Positions 7,569-15,302 of a stretch of DNA of 25,990 nucleotides are shown here, piece after piece. The position numbers and the translations under genes were made by a program. Below the pieces are notes generated by a model. The model worked only from the letters and a program-made list of their open reading frames with translations. It did not search any database and was not told the DNA's origin. Location: assembly GCA_041568335.1 (NCBI GenBank), contig JBFFZZ010000008.1, positions 1 through 25,990 on the forward strand, read 5' to 3'. Positions within the stretch are counted from its first letter, which is position 1, and each line of letters opens with the position of its first letter. This DNA is from WVWW01 sp041568335 (GTDB lineage Bacteria; Acidobacteriota; Polarisedimenticolia; Polarisedimenticolales; Polarisedimenticolaceae).

Positions 7569-7584
7569 AGCAAAGCGCGTGCCA
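7569..7584 (-). promoter_or_regulatory. Sigma-54 (-24/-12) promoter of the small exported protein
   Basis: The minus strand reads TGGCACGCGCTTTGCT, a perfect TGGCACG-N4-TTGCW match. The expected start point near 7558 gives a leader of about 40 nt to ATG 7519, which has a good GGAGGG site. Confidence 0.85.
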
Positions 7585-7629
7585 CGCATCGTGGTCGCGA
7601 AATACCGCACGCGGAAGGTGTGTGGAAAG

Positions 7630-7653
7630 CCGGATCGGGCTGGTTCTTCCGAA
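7630..7653 (-). promoter_or_regulatory. Candidate activator-binding dyad (UAS) of the small exported protein
   Basis: Minus strand TTCGGAA-N10-GATCCGG, ending 45 nt upstream of the -24 box at 7584. It matches the dyad at 7130-7153 in both half-sites, internal spacing and distance to the promoter. It touches the end of the putative activator-gene terminator. Confidence 0.45.
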
Positions 7654-7674
7654 AAACCCGGCGGGTGAGACCCG
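7652..7674 (-). terminator. Weak terminator-like hairpin after the activator gene
   Basis: Minus strand: CGGGT-CTC-ACCCG, and an alternative ACCC-GCC-GGGT stem running into five T residues, 6-28 nt past the stop codon of the sigma-54 activator. The stems are short, so termination may be partial. Confidence 0.4.
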
Positions 7675-7679
7675 AGAAA

Positions 7680-9113
7680 CTACTCGCGTGGCGCTTTGAA
7701 ATCCTCCTTGCGCAGACCGAGCCGTCTCATCAGATCGTAGAGGTGGCGCTGGTTGATCCCGGCCCGTCGCGCCGTTTCCCCGATCCGGCCTCCGGTCTCC
7801 TGGAGCTGGCGTGTCACGTAGGCACGTTCGAACGAGGAGACGATCCCGGCGCGAGCCTCGGGCAGGGTCATTCGGAGCAGCTCGTCGGGCAAGTCACGGA
7901 ATCCGATCGCGTTCGGCGATACGCCGGACTCCGGGATCACCGCGTTGACGATCCGCCGCGGCAGATCCTCGGTGGTGATGCGGTTCTCCGAACAGAGCAG
8001 GACGGCCTGCTCGACCGCGTTGATCAGCTCGCGCACGTTGCCGGGCCAGTCGTGCCGGACCAGCAGGTCCAGGGCGTCCGGCTCGATCGCGATATCGGAG
8101 CGGCCCGTCTGTTGCCGGAAGTGTTCCAGATAAGCCAGCACGAGCTTTCCGATATCCTCGCGCCTTTCCCTCAGCGGCGGGATACCGAGGGTGATCACGG
8201 ATAGGCGATAAAACAGATCAGGCCGAAACGCGTCCCTGGCGATCTCGGCCTCCACATCGCGGTTGGTGGCAGCGATGATCCTGACGTTGACCGGGATCGG
8301 TTTCTCGCCGCCGACGCGTCGGATCCGGCTCTCCTCGAGGACCCGGAGCAGCTTGACTTGGATGTTGGGAGGGATCTCGCCGACTTCATCGAGGAGCAGG
8401 GTTCCCATGTGGGCCAGCTCGAAGTACCCCTTATGGGCCCGGGTGGCGCCGGTGAAGGCCCCGGCTTCATGCCCGAAGAGCTCGCTCTCGACGAGAGCCT
8501 CGGGTAGGGCCGCGCAATGGACGGCCACGAACGGTCCGGACGACCGCGGGCTTTCTGCATGGATCGCCCGGGCAAGCCGCTCCTTCCCGACACCCGTCTC
8601 ACCCAGAACGAGGACGGAGGTATCCGAGCGCACGACTTTTCGCGCCAGGGCGACGAACCGCTGCATGGCGGGGCTGTCGCTGACGAAATCGGCCAGACTG
8701 TAGCGTTGCTCCGGACGCTCGGCGGAGAGCCGATCGATGGCCTCTTGTCGGTGACGCCGGATCAGCGTGTCAAGCGATTCGCTGAGGATGTCGTCGGCCA
8801 GGGAACCGGACAGCACGGCGAGACAGCCGAGTGCCAGCAGCTCGGCGCGGTCCTTTTCATCCGGGTCCGACTCGAAAACGATCACCCCGGGTCTCTCCGG
8901 CAGATCGCTGATCTCTCGGATCGTCGTGCCGGGGTTCGGCGCCAGCAACGAACGCGTGACGAGCACCAGGTCCGGGGCCCGACCGTGCAGGGCTGCCACC
9001 AGCCCGCCGGTCGGTTCGACGGTATCGACCAGGAGGTCTTGCCGTCGAAGCAGCTCGGCAAGTCGCCGGCGGAACTTGGCCGGCTCAACGGCAACGATAA
9101 GACGAAGGAGCAT
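7680..9113 (-). CDS. Sigma-54-dependent activator (NtrC-type) with degenerate receiver
   Basis: Enhancer-binding protein of 477 residues. Residues 1-120 have a CheY-like pattern but lack the phosphorylation set: the acidic pair near residue 10 is reduced to one Glu, the phospho-Asp position (PDLVLVT) is Thr53, and the conserved Lys position near 102 is Gly. The AAA+ domain (140-380) is complete: Walker A GETGVGKE (171-178), the sigma-54-contacting GAFTGA loop (218-223), Walker B LLLDE (239-243) and the WPGNVREL motif. A Fis-type helix-turn-helix (ETARRAGINQRHLYDLMRRLGL) ends the protein. ATG 9113 begins the domain; upstream codons are not receiver-like. Sigma-54 promoters flank it on both sides, so it probably controls its neighbours through a signal other than Asp phosphorylation. 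Confidence 0.95.
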   Translation of the reverse strand: MLLRLIVAVEPAKFRRRLAELLRRQDLLVDTVEPTGGLVAALHGRAPDLVLVTRSLLAPNPGTTIREISDLPERPGVIVFESDPDEKDRAELLALGCLAVLSGSLADDILSESLDTLIRRHRQEAIDRLSAERPEQRYSLADFVSDSPAMQRFVALARKVVRSDTSVLVLGETGVGKERLARAIHAESPRSSGPFVAVHCAALPEALVESELFGHEAGAFTGATRAHKGYFELAHMGTLLLDEVGEIPPNIQVKLLRVLEESRIRRVGGEKPIPVNVRIIAATNRDVEAEIARDAFRPDLFYRLSVITLGIPPLRERREDIGKLVLAYLEHFRQQTGRSDIAIEPDALDLLVRHDWPGNVRELINAVEQAVLLCSENRITTEDLPRRIVNAVIPESGVSPNAIGFRDLPDELLRMTLPEARAGIVSSFERAYVTRQLQETGGRIGETARRAGINQRHLYDLMRRLGLRKEDFKAPRE

Positions 9114-9196
9114 GACGCACCCGCCGCGGAATGAACGGAACGATAGCTCCGAACAAAACGGAGGGCAACCACCGAATCTCGCATCGATCGGGTGCC

Positions 9197-9210
9197 GCCC
9201 CGTTCGGGGC
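9197..9210. repeat. 14-bp inverted repeat upstream of the divergent sigma-54 promoter
   Basis: GCCCCG-TT-CGGGGC is a near-perfect palindrome 62 nt upstream of the -24 box at 9273, in the region between the activator gene and the tiny ORF. The position would suit an activator or operator site, but the sequence differs from the dyad at 7130 and 7630. The role is unknown. Confidence 0.3.
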
Positions 9211-9272
9211 CTTGCCCCAAACCGCCCTGGAAGATGAGGGTTTGGGTCGAGGTCGTCGGCGTCACCCACCCC

Positions 9273-9288
9273 TGGCACGGCACTCGCA
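9273..9288 (+). promoter_or_regulatory. Sigma-54-type promoter of the tiny ORF-DUF1611 operon
   Basis: TGGCACGGCACTCGCA matches TGGCACG-N4-TTGCW except for one base (C for the second T of TTGC). GG and GC spacing is exact. The start point would be near 9299, about 33 nt before TTG 9332. It faces away from the activator gene. Confidence 0.65.
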
Positions 9289-9331
9289 TGTGTCCCGTTC
9301 GGGCCGGAGGTGTTCGGTCCGGGAGAACATC

Positions 9332-9463
9332 TTGGACACTGCTAATCCTGTCAAGACCGGACCGGGCGCCCCCGTCCCCAACACCGACGCGCCGCAGGCC
9401 ACCGGCGAAGAGCCGAAGGTGATCAAGCCTCCGCGGACACCCCCTCGGCCCACCCCGCGATGA
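9332..9463 (+). CDS. Tiny Pro-rich ORF (43 aa) before the DUF1611 gene
   Basis: Proposed 43-residue protein starting at TTG 9332, which has GGGAG 6 nt upstream and lies about 33 nt after the sigma-54 start point. Codon third positions are mostly G or C, as in the neighbours. The sequence is Pro/Thr/Lys-rich, has no Cys and no membrane segment, and ends KPPRTPPRPTPR. An upstream reading of the frame would run through the promoter and is rejected. The stop is 10 nt before the next ATG, so translation may be coupled. I do not recognise a family. It could be a leader peptide, a small regulator or a substrate for the neighbouring enzyme; a chance ORF is possible. Confidence 0.45.
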   Translation: MDTANPVKTGPGAPVPNTDAPQATGEEPKVIKPPRTPPRPTPR

Positions 9464-9473
9464 GCCCGCGGTC

Positions 9474-10547
9474 ATGAGCGCGCAGGCGATCGTCTACTGT
9501 GAGGGCGCCTTCAACACCACGAACGGCAAGACGGCGCACGGTCTGGTCCGGCGCAGCGAACGCTACCGGGTCCTGTCGATCGTCGACTCGCGCTATGCGA
9601 GGCGAGATGCCGGAGACGTACTCGACGGCAAACCCGCGGGGATTCCGGTGGTCGAGAGCCTGGAGGATGCCCTCGACCGCGCGCGCCGCAACGGAGACCG
9701 TCCGACCCATTTTGTCGTCGGGCTCGCGACCGACGGGGAGCGGCTGCCCCGCGAGGACCGCGAGGTCGTCGCCGAGGCCGTTCGTTCAAGGCTCAACATC
9801 CATTCGGGGCTGCATGACTTCCTGTCGGAGGATCCGGAGCTCGTCCGGCTGGCGCGCGACTGCAAGGTCCGGATCACCGACGTGCGCAAGCCCCCGAGCC
9901 GGGACCGACTCCATTTCTTTTCCGGGAAGATCTCCGAGGTTCGCGCCCTGCGGGTTGCTCTCCTCGGGACGGATTCCGCGGTCGGCAAGAGAACCACCGC
10001 CTGGCTCCTCGTCGACGCGCTTCGCGCCCTGGGCCATTCGACCGAGATGATCGGCACGGGCCAGACCTCCTGGATACAGGGTGCCCGATACGGGATTGTC
10101 CTCGACTCCCTGGTCAACGACTTCGTGAGCGGGGAGATCGAGAATGTCCTGTGGAAGTGCTGGGCGGAGCAGGTTCCCGAAGTCATGGTGCTGGAGGGCC
10201 AGGGAAGCTTGATGAACCCTGCGTTTCCCGGAGGGCTGGAACTGCTGTCGACGGGACGCCCGCACGCGATAATCCTCCAGCACGCGCCGGCGCGAGAGCA
10301 CTACGACGGTTACCCGCAGTACCGGATGCACCCTCTCAAGCAGCAGATTCGTGCCGTGGAAATTCTTTCGGGAAAGCGGGTTGTCGCAGTCACGATCAAT
10401 CACGAGAACCTGTCGGCTGCCGAAGCCCGTGACGCCTGCGCCAGGATACGGGGGTCGACGGGTGTTCCTGCGATCGATGTCTTGACCGACGGCCCGGACG
10501 CGCTGGTCCGCGCGCTGACGCCGTACCTCAACCGGGCTCGGGCATAA
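9474..10547 (+). CDS. DUF1611 P-loop protein, DgcN-like
   Basis: 357 residues in two parts. A Rossmann-like N-terminal domain spans about 1-150 (AIVYCEGAFNTTNGKTAHGL at the start). A P-loop domain spans about 155-355, with Walker A GTDSAVGKRT (165-174), then the family blocks SWIQGARYGIVLDSLVNDFVSGEIE and LEGQGSLMNPAFPG. Known family members include DgcN, a D-glutamate N-acetyltransferase that works with the racemase DgcA; other members are uncharacterised. No racemase gene is next to it here, so that specific role is not supported. It follows the tiny ORF and is probably transcribed from the sigma-54 promoter at 9273. A short hairpin (CGGGCG-ATG-CGCCCG, 10551-10565) lies just past its stop, without a T-tract. 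Confidence 0.88.
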   Translation: MSAQAIVYCEGAFNTTNGKTAHGLVRRSERYRVLSIVDSRYARRDAGDVLDGKPAGIPVVESLEDALDRARRNGDRPTHFVVGLATDGERLPREDREVVAEAVRSRLNIHSGLHDFLSEDPELVRLARDCKVRITDVRKPPSRDRLHFFSGKISEVRALRVALLGTDSAVGKRTTAWLLVDALRALGHSTEMIGTGQTSWIQGARYGIVLDSLVNDFVSGEIENVLWKCWAEQVPEVMVLEGQGSLMNPAFPGGLELLSTGRPHAIILQHAPAREHYDGYPQYRMHPLKQQIRAVEILSGKRVVAVTINHENLSAAEARDACARIRGSTGVPAIDVLTDGPDALVRALTPYLNRARA

Positions 10548-10596
10548 TCGCGGGCGATGCGCCCGGGCTCGTACCCGTGGGTGCGGGAGTGACGCG

Positions 10597-11961
10597 ATGA
10601 AACCCGAATCGGCACCACCTCCCTGGATCGAGCTCGAGCGATTGCTCGAACAGGCTCGGCAAACCGAGCTCGAGGCGTTTCTCGAGACGCTTTCGCCACG
10701 CGAGCTGGCGCTGTGCGTCTCGCGCCTCGACGACGACCGGCGCGCGCGTCTCCTGGCGGCCATCGGACCCGACGACGCCGCCGCGGTCGTCGAGCAGATC
10801 CCCGAAGTGCAGGCGGTGGACGCCATCGAGATGATCGAGCCGGAAACCGCCGCCGCGATCCTCCACGAGCTGCACGATGCCGATCGCGTGGATTTGCTGT
10901 CCGACATGGAGCACGGGGTGGCGGAAGCGATCCTCGACGCCATGACCGACGAGGAGGCCGAGACGACCCGCGCGCTTCGCGACTACGCGAAAGACGTCGC
11001 CGGCGGTCTCATGACGCGGGAGTATTTGAGCTTCGTCGACTCCATGACCGTCGACGATCTGCTCGCCGACCTGAGAGCGAACGCGAGCAACTACCGGGAC
11101 TACGTGGTTCAGTACATCTTCGTCACGTTGCCGGATGGTAGGCTCACCGGCGTCCTGCGGCTTCACGACCTGCTGTTCGCCGCACCGTCCCGGACCATCC
11201 GCGAGCTGATGATCCCGAACCCCCTCAGCCTGCGTGGCGATGCGTCGCTGAACGACGTGCGTACGTTTTTCGACCGCCACCCGCTTTACGGCGTGCCCGT
11301 CGTGGACGACCAGGAGCGGCTGATCGGGATGATCCGGCGGGCCGCCATGAACGAAGCGTTGACCGATCGAAGCGACGCCGCTTTCCTCAAGACGCAGGGC
11401 ATCGTGGGGGGCGAGGAGCTGCGATCGATGCCGATCCTCCAGCGCTCGAGGCGGCGCCTGGCCTGGCTCAGCGTCAATATCGCGCTCAACGTCGTCGCCG
11501 CCAGCGTCATCGCAATGCACCAGGAGACTCTCGCGGCCGTCATCGCGCTCGCGGTTTTTCTGCCGATCATCTCCGACATGAGCGGGTGCTCGGGAAATCA
11601 GGCGGTTGCGGTGAGCATGCGAGAGCTGTCGCTCGGCCTGTTGCGGCCTTCGGAGGTCGGGCGCGTCTGGCTCAAGGAGGTCAGCGTCGGTTGGATCAAC
11701 GGCCTGGCGCTGGGCGGTCTGCTGGCCCTCGTCGCATGGGCGTGGAAGGGCAACCCGTACCTCGGACTCGTCGCGGGCGCGGCGCTGATGCTGAACACCG
11801 TCGTGGCCGTTTCGATCGGCGGTACCGTGCCGCTGTTGCTACGCCGCCTCGGGATGGACCCCGCGCTGGCCTCCGGACCGATCCTCACGACGGTCACGGA
11901 TGTGTGCGGCTTCCTCCTCCTGCTCGGGATCGCCAGCGCGATGTTGCCGTTGTTGACCTAG
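10597..11961 (+). CDS. mgtE: MgtE magnesium transporter
   Basis: Homodimeric Mg2+ channel gated by cytosolic Mg2+, 454 residues, the usual MgtE length. The N-terminal helical superhelix spans about 25-130 (repeats of the type LSPRELALCVSRLDDDRRARLL). Tandem CBS domains span about 135-260 (VAGGLMTREYLSFVDSMTVDDLL, then MIPNPLSLRGDASLNDVRTFFDRHPLYGVPVVDDQERLIG). Five membrane helices fill 285-454, including FLPIISDMSGCSGNQAVAVSMREL and the conserved pore helix region GGTVPLLLRRLGMDPALASGPILTTVTDVCGF. GGGAG lies 7 nt before the ATG. Its TAG stop shares the bases CTAG with the stop of the convergent SLC12-like gene. No clear M-box leader is visible in the 49 nt upstream. Confidence 0.96.
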   Translation: MKPESAPPPWIELERLLEQARQTELEAFLETLSPRELALCVSRLDDDRRARLLAAIGPDDAAAVVEQIPEVQAVDAIEMIEPETAAAILHELHDADRVDLLSDMEHGVAEAILDAMTDEEAETTRALRDYAKDVAGGLMTREYLSFVDSMTVDDLLADLRANASNYRDYVVQYIFVTLPDGRLTGVLRLHDLLFAAPSRTIRELMIPNPLSLRGDASLNDVRTFFDRHPLYGVPVVDDQERLIGMIRRAAMNEALTDRSDAAFLKTQGIVGGEELRSMPILQRSRRRLAWLSVNIALNVVAASVIAMHQETLAAVIALAVFLPIISDMSGCSGNQAVAVSMRELSLGLLRPSEVGRVWLKEVSVGWINGLALGGLLALVAWAWKGNPYLGLVAGAALMLNTVVAVSIGGTVPLLLRRLGMDPALASGPILTTVTDVCGFLLLLGIASAMLPLLT

Positions 11962-14279
11962 TCGTCCGCATCGAGCTCGATCGGCACCTCGGCACGATCC
12001 TCCCGACGCGGCTCGGAGGGTTCCGTGCCGGCGTCCTCGCCGTTGCGCTCGTCGATCAGCTCGATCTCTTGCGTGGTGTTGACGAACAGCAGGTTTCCGA
12101 TCTCGTCGTAGCCCGAGAACAGATCCGTCCCGCGGTGCCGCAGCATCCCGCCGACAAAGCCCAGGATCGTCAGATCGGCGTCGCGGGAGTGTCGATGGAT
12201 GACATCGCGACGGTTTGCGCCCGAGGCCTGCCCGATGAGGTGGATGTTCTGCGCCGACAACGGCAGGCGCCCCGAATGGACCAGCTCGAGCAGCTTCTCG
12301 CGTTGCGGGTCGAGCTCCTCCTCGGGGAACAGGGCGAACAGCTTGATGACACCGCCGTTCCAGTCGCGGTGCCCCAGGATGATGTAGGCCAGCAGGATCA
12401 TCAGGCTGGCGTTGTCGTAGTCGCCCGGAGTGATCCAGATGTGGATCTCCTTGCGGTAGCCGAACTCGCGGTCGCAGCTGCCCAGGATCGCCACATCGAA
12501 CCCGGACGCCACGAGCAGCTGGTAGTTGTCGATGATGTCGTGGAGCTCGGCCGGATCCGCCTTCGAATACTCGAAGAGGATCATGTTGTTTTCCTTGCCG
12601 GACACGCCGGGGAGCTGCGCTGCTTGACAAATCGCCGTCGTGTACGACGGGCTGATGACCGTGTCGACGAAGACGTTGGACTCGCTCACCCCCGCGATCT
12701 TGACCAGTCGCTGCAACGTATCGCGGGCTTCCTCCGCGGTCTGGCGCGACAAGTATCCTTCGATGAAATGGAGGTAGGTCCCGAAACCGTAGCGGTGCGA
12801 GATCCAGCGCAACAGATCGAACGCGGCGAGCCGTTTGAACGACATGCTGGAGATACAGACGACGGAGGGACGCCAGCGCCCGGCGTCGATCGCGCCTGAC
12901 TTTTGCAGGAACACCTGAAGCTGGCGGCTGAGCTGAAAGATCGCGCCCTGGAAGATCGCGGTCAGCCCGCGGCGCTCGGGCTTGTAGTAACCGATCGCCA
13001 GGTACAGGACCACCATCACGGTGATGGAGAAGATCGCGTAGGGCACGCTCATCTTGAACATCAACCAGAGGCACATGAGCGCGCCGATCAGCGAAATGAA
13101 CCAGCGTGAGCGGAAGACCGGGCGGTAAGAGGGATCCGCGGCGAAGTGCTCGAGAAACGAGATCAGGCAGATCGACCCGTAGGTCACCATGAAGAACATC
13201 GAGATGATCTGGGCCACGAAGTTGACGTCGCCGACCGCGACGAAGAGCAGCGCGATCGCAAACACGACCAGCGAGCCGTTGACCGGCTCGAGCGTCGCAC
13301 CCTTGCCGGCGGACAGCCAACCGTTCATCTTCTTTCCGGGGAAGATCCGATCCGCGGCCAGTGCCTGGAGCGTCCGCGGGGCGACCAGCGCCGATCCCAG
13401 CGCGGAGGAGATCGTCGCGCAGGCGAGACCGATCGGAACGATCGGCCCCCACACGGCGATGCGGCTCATCACGAGCTGGTCCGAGACGAGCATCTCCGGT
13501 GTCGCCGATACGGCCAGCTTGAAGGCGATCGCGACGTAGATGACCATCCCGAGTGTGGTCGCGGCCAGCGTGCCCACGGGGATCGAGCGGCTCGGGTTCT
13601 TGAGATCGCCGGAGAGCCCGACACCGGCGGTCATGCCGGTGAACGCCGGGAAACAGATCGCAAAGACGAGAAAAAACGGGTCGGCGTTGTCCGCCGTGGC
13701 GATCAGCGATTGGTAGCTGAACGCTGCGGTGTCGCCGTCACCGAGAAAGAACATGACCAGCGAAAGGAACAGCACGCCGACGACGACGTAGAGCGCCTTG
13801 AGCCCGAGATTGGCGCCCTTGCTCACGATGACCGCCGCCGTGACCAGCAGCGCCGGAATACTGACCAACCGTTTATCCGACAAATTCCAGCCGAATTGAT
13901 CGTTCACCAGTGCGTACAACGGATCGAACGCTTCGGCGAAGGCGATGATGTAGAAGGCGACGCTGATCGCCTGCGACAGGAACAACGCCACCCCGATCGC
14001 GGCGCCGACAACGAGGCCGAAGGAGCGCGAGATGATGAAGTACTCCCCGCCGCCCTCGACCTTCTGGTTGGTCGCGATCTCCGCCAGCGCCAGTGCGGTC
14101 GGGATCGTGACCAGATGCCCGACCAGGATGATCGCCACGGCGCCCAGAAAACTGACGCTGCCGACGGCGTAGCCGAAGCGCAGGAACATGATCGCGCCGA
14201 GGATCGTGGAGATCGCGGTAAAGAACACCGGGGCGGTCCCGAGGGCCGCCTTGCGCTTGAGAAGGACGGTGCTCTTCAT
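11958..14279 (-). CDS. SLC12-like cation-chloride cotransporter (APC superfamily)
   Basis: 773 residues. The first 470 or so form about 12 membrane helices of the APC fold. The first, TAISTILGAIMFLRFGYAVG, closely resembles the TM1 signature of SLC12 (NKCC/KCC) transporters, and GGGEYFIISRSFG and GMTAGVGLSGDLKNPSRSIP match conserved loops. The remaining 300 residues form a cytosolic domain with the SLC12 C-terminal pattern (DNYQLLVASGFDVAIL, KEIHIWITPGDYDNASLMILLAYIILGHRDWNGG, IKLFALF), probably a universal-stress-like fold used in dimerisation. The expected role is electroneutral movement of Na+ and/or K+ with Cl-. Ion choice cannot be read from sequence. The gene lies 23 nt after the CaCA exchanger gene and is probably cotranscribed with it. 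Confidence 0.9.
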   Translation of the reverse strand: MKSTVLLKRKAALGTAPVFFTAISTILGAIMFLRFGYAVGSVSFLGAVAIILVGHLVTIPTALALAEIATNQKVEGGGEYFIISRSFGLVVGAAIGVALFLSQAISVAFYIIAFAEAFDPLYALVNDQFGWNLSDKRLVSIPALLVTAAVIVSKGANLGLKALYVVVGVLFLSLVMFFLGDGDTAAFSYQSLIATADNADPFFLVFAICFPAFTGMTAGVGLSGDLKNPSRSIPVGTLAATTLGMVIYVAIAFKLAVSATPEMLVSDQLVMSRIAVWGPIVPIGLACATISSALGSALVAPRTLQALAADRIFPGKKMNGWLSAGKGATLEPVNGSLVVFAIALLFVAVGDVNFVAQIISMFFMVTYGSICLISFLEHFAADPSYRPVFRSRWFISLIGALMCLWLMFKMSVPYAIFSITVMVVLYLAIGYYKPERRGLTAIFQGAIFQLSRQLQVFLQKSGAIDAGRWRPSVVCISSMSFKRLAAFDLLRWISHRYGFGTYLHFIEGYLSRQTAEEARDTLQRLVKIAGVSESNVFVDTVISPSYTTAICQAAQLPGVSGKENNMILFEYSKADPAELHDIIDNYQLLVASGFDVAILGSCDREFGYRKEIHIWITPGDYDNASLMILLAYIILGHRDWNGGVIKLFALFPEEELDPQREKLLELVHSGRLPLSAQNIHLIGQASGANRRDVIHRHSRDADLTILGFVGGMLRHRGTDLFSGYDEIGNLLFVNTTQEIELIDERNGEDAGTEPSEPRREDRAEVPIELDADD

Positions 14280-14302
14280 CTCACCTTTTCGTCGCTATCG
14301 AC

Positions 14303-15256
14303 TCATCCTGAATGGGGCCAGATTTTCCACAGGTAGGCGATGTAGCCCGCGAGCAGCAACGCGCCCTCCCAGCGCTGGAGCTTCCGGCCGGACCAGAGTA
14401 ACGGAAGCAACCCCACCGAAAACGCCAGCATCACCCACAGGTCGAGGGCGTGGATACCGGGCGCGCTGAGCGGTCGCAAGCACGCCGCGACGCCGAGAAT
14501 CCCTGCGATATTGAAAATATTGGATCCGATGATGTTACCCACGGCGATATCGGCCTGGCCGCGGAACGCCGCCACCGCGGAGGTCGCCAGCTCCGGCATG
14601 CTGGTTCCCGCGGCGACGATCGTCAGGCTGATGACGGCCTCGCTCACCTCCAAGGCTCGCGCGATGGCCGATGCCGAACGGATGAAGTACCCCGAACCGA
14701 GGACGAGCAGCGTCAAACCGATCGCGAGAACGAGCACCTCGATGGCGGGATTCTTGAGCCGGTCGGGCACGCCCTCGTCGAATTCGCTCGAAACCTCCTC
14801 GGTCGCTTGCCTGCGCGCCACCCGGATGCTGAACGCCATGTAACCGATCAGCAGGACGACGAGTAGTAACCCGGCCCAGCGAGGCATGATTTCGAGCCCC
14901 GCGAATCCCGCACCGACCATGGAGACGGCGACCATCAGCGGTGCGTCGACCTTGAGCACGCCGAGCCGGATGTTGAGCGGCGAGATCAGCGCCGTCAGCG
15001 CCAGGATGACACCGACGTTGAAGATGTTCGACCCGACGACGTTGCCGACCGCGACATCGCCGTGGCCGCGAAGCGCCGCAGTGACGCTCACGACCATCTC
15101 CGGGGCGCTCGTTCCCATGGCCACGACGGTCAGTCCGACGACCAGGGGTGTCAGCCCGAGCCGTCTCGCCAACGCCGAGCCACCGCGTACCAGTCCCTCG
15201 GCCCCGGCGACGAGCAGCACGAGTCCCAGCGCAGCCAGCAACACATCGATCAGCAT
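14303..15256 (-). CDS. CaCA-family Na+/Ca2+ exchanger, YrbG-like
   Basis: 317 residues, 10 membrane helices made of two inverted halves. Each half carries the alpha-repeat signature: GTSAPE ... GNVVGSNIFN at residues 48-80 and GTSMPE ... GNIIGSNIFN at 217-249. The acidic residues of both GTSxPE motifs, which bind Ca2+, are intact. A short acidic cytosolic loop (RRQATEEVSSEFDEGVPDR) joins the halves. It should export Ca2+ using the Na+ or H+ gradient. ATG 15256 begins directly with TM1. It is divergent from the L,D-transpeptidase gene and upstream of the SLC12-like gene. Confidence 0.95.
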   Translation of the reverse strand: MLIDVLLAALGLVLLVAGAEGLVRGGSALARRLGLTPLVVGLTVVAMGTSAPEMVVSVTAALRGHGDVAVGNVVGSNIFNVGVILALTALISPLNIRLGVLKVDAPLMVAVSMVGAGFAGLEIMPRWAGLLLVVLLIGYMAFSIRVARRQATEEVSSEFDEGVPDRLKNPAIEVLVLAIGLTLLVLGSGYFIRSASAIARALEVSEAVISLTIVAAGTSMPELATSAVAAFRGQADIAVGNIIGSNIFNIAGILGVAACLRPLSAPGIHALDLWVMLAFSVGLLPLLWSGRKLQRWEGALLLAGYIAYLWKIWPHSG

Positions 15257-15287
15257 GCCCTAGCCCACCCGATGACAAACTCGACCG

Positions 15288-15295
15288 AGTATACT
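15288..15295. promoter_or_regulatory. Palindromic divergent -10 box AGTATACT
   Basis: AGTATACT reads TATACT on both strands (plus 15290-15295, minus 15293-15288), so both divergent genes could use it. On the plus strand it ends 7 nt before ATG 15303, giving a likely leaderless L,D-transpeptidase message. On the minus strand it would start about 25 nt before the exchanger ATG. No strong -35 box is seen either way. Confidence 0.5.
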
Positions 15296-15302
15296 GGTGG
15301 AG

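Noticed and set aside
10551..10565. Hairpin CGGGCG-ATG-CGCCCG between the DUF1611 gene and mgtE as terminator or Mg2+ riboswitch
   Set aside because: Only 6 bp, no T-tract, and the 49-nt gap is far too short for an M-box.
13146..14336. A 396-codon plus-strand frame (and others at 11586-12899) opposite the SLC12-like gene
   Set aside because: Low-complexity Arg/Asp/Glu composition and no motifs; the minus strand carries a clear transporter.
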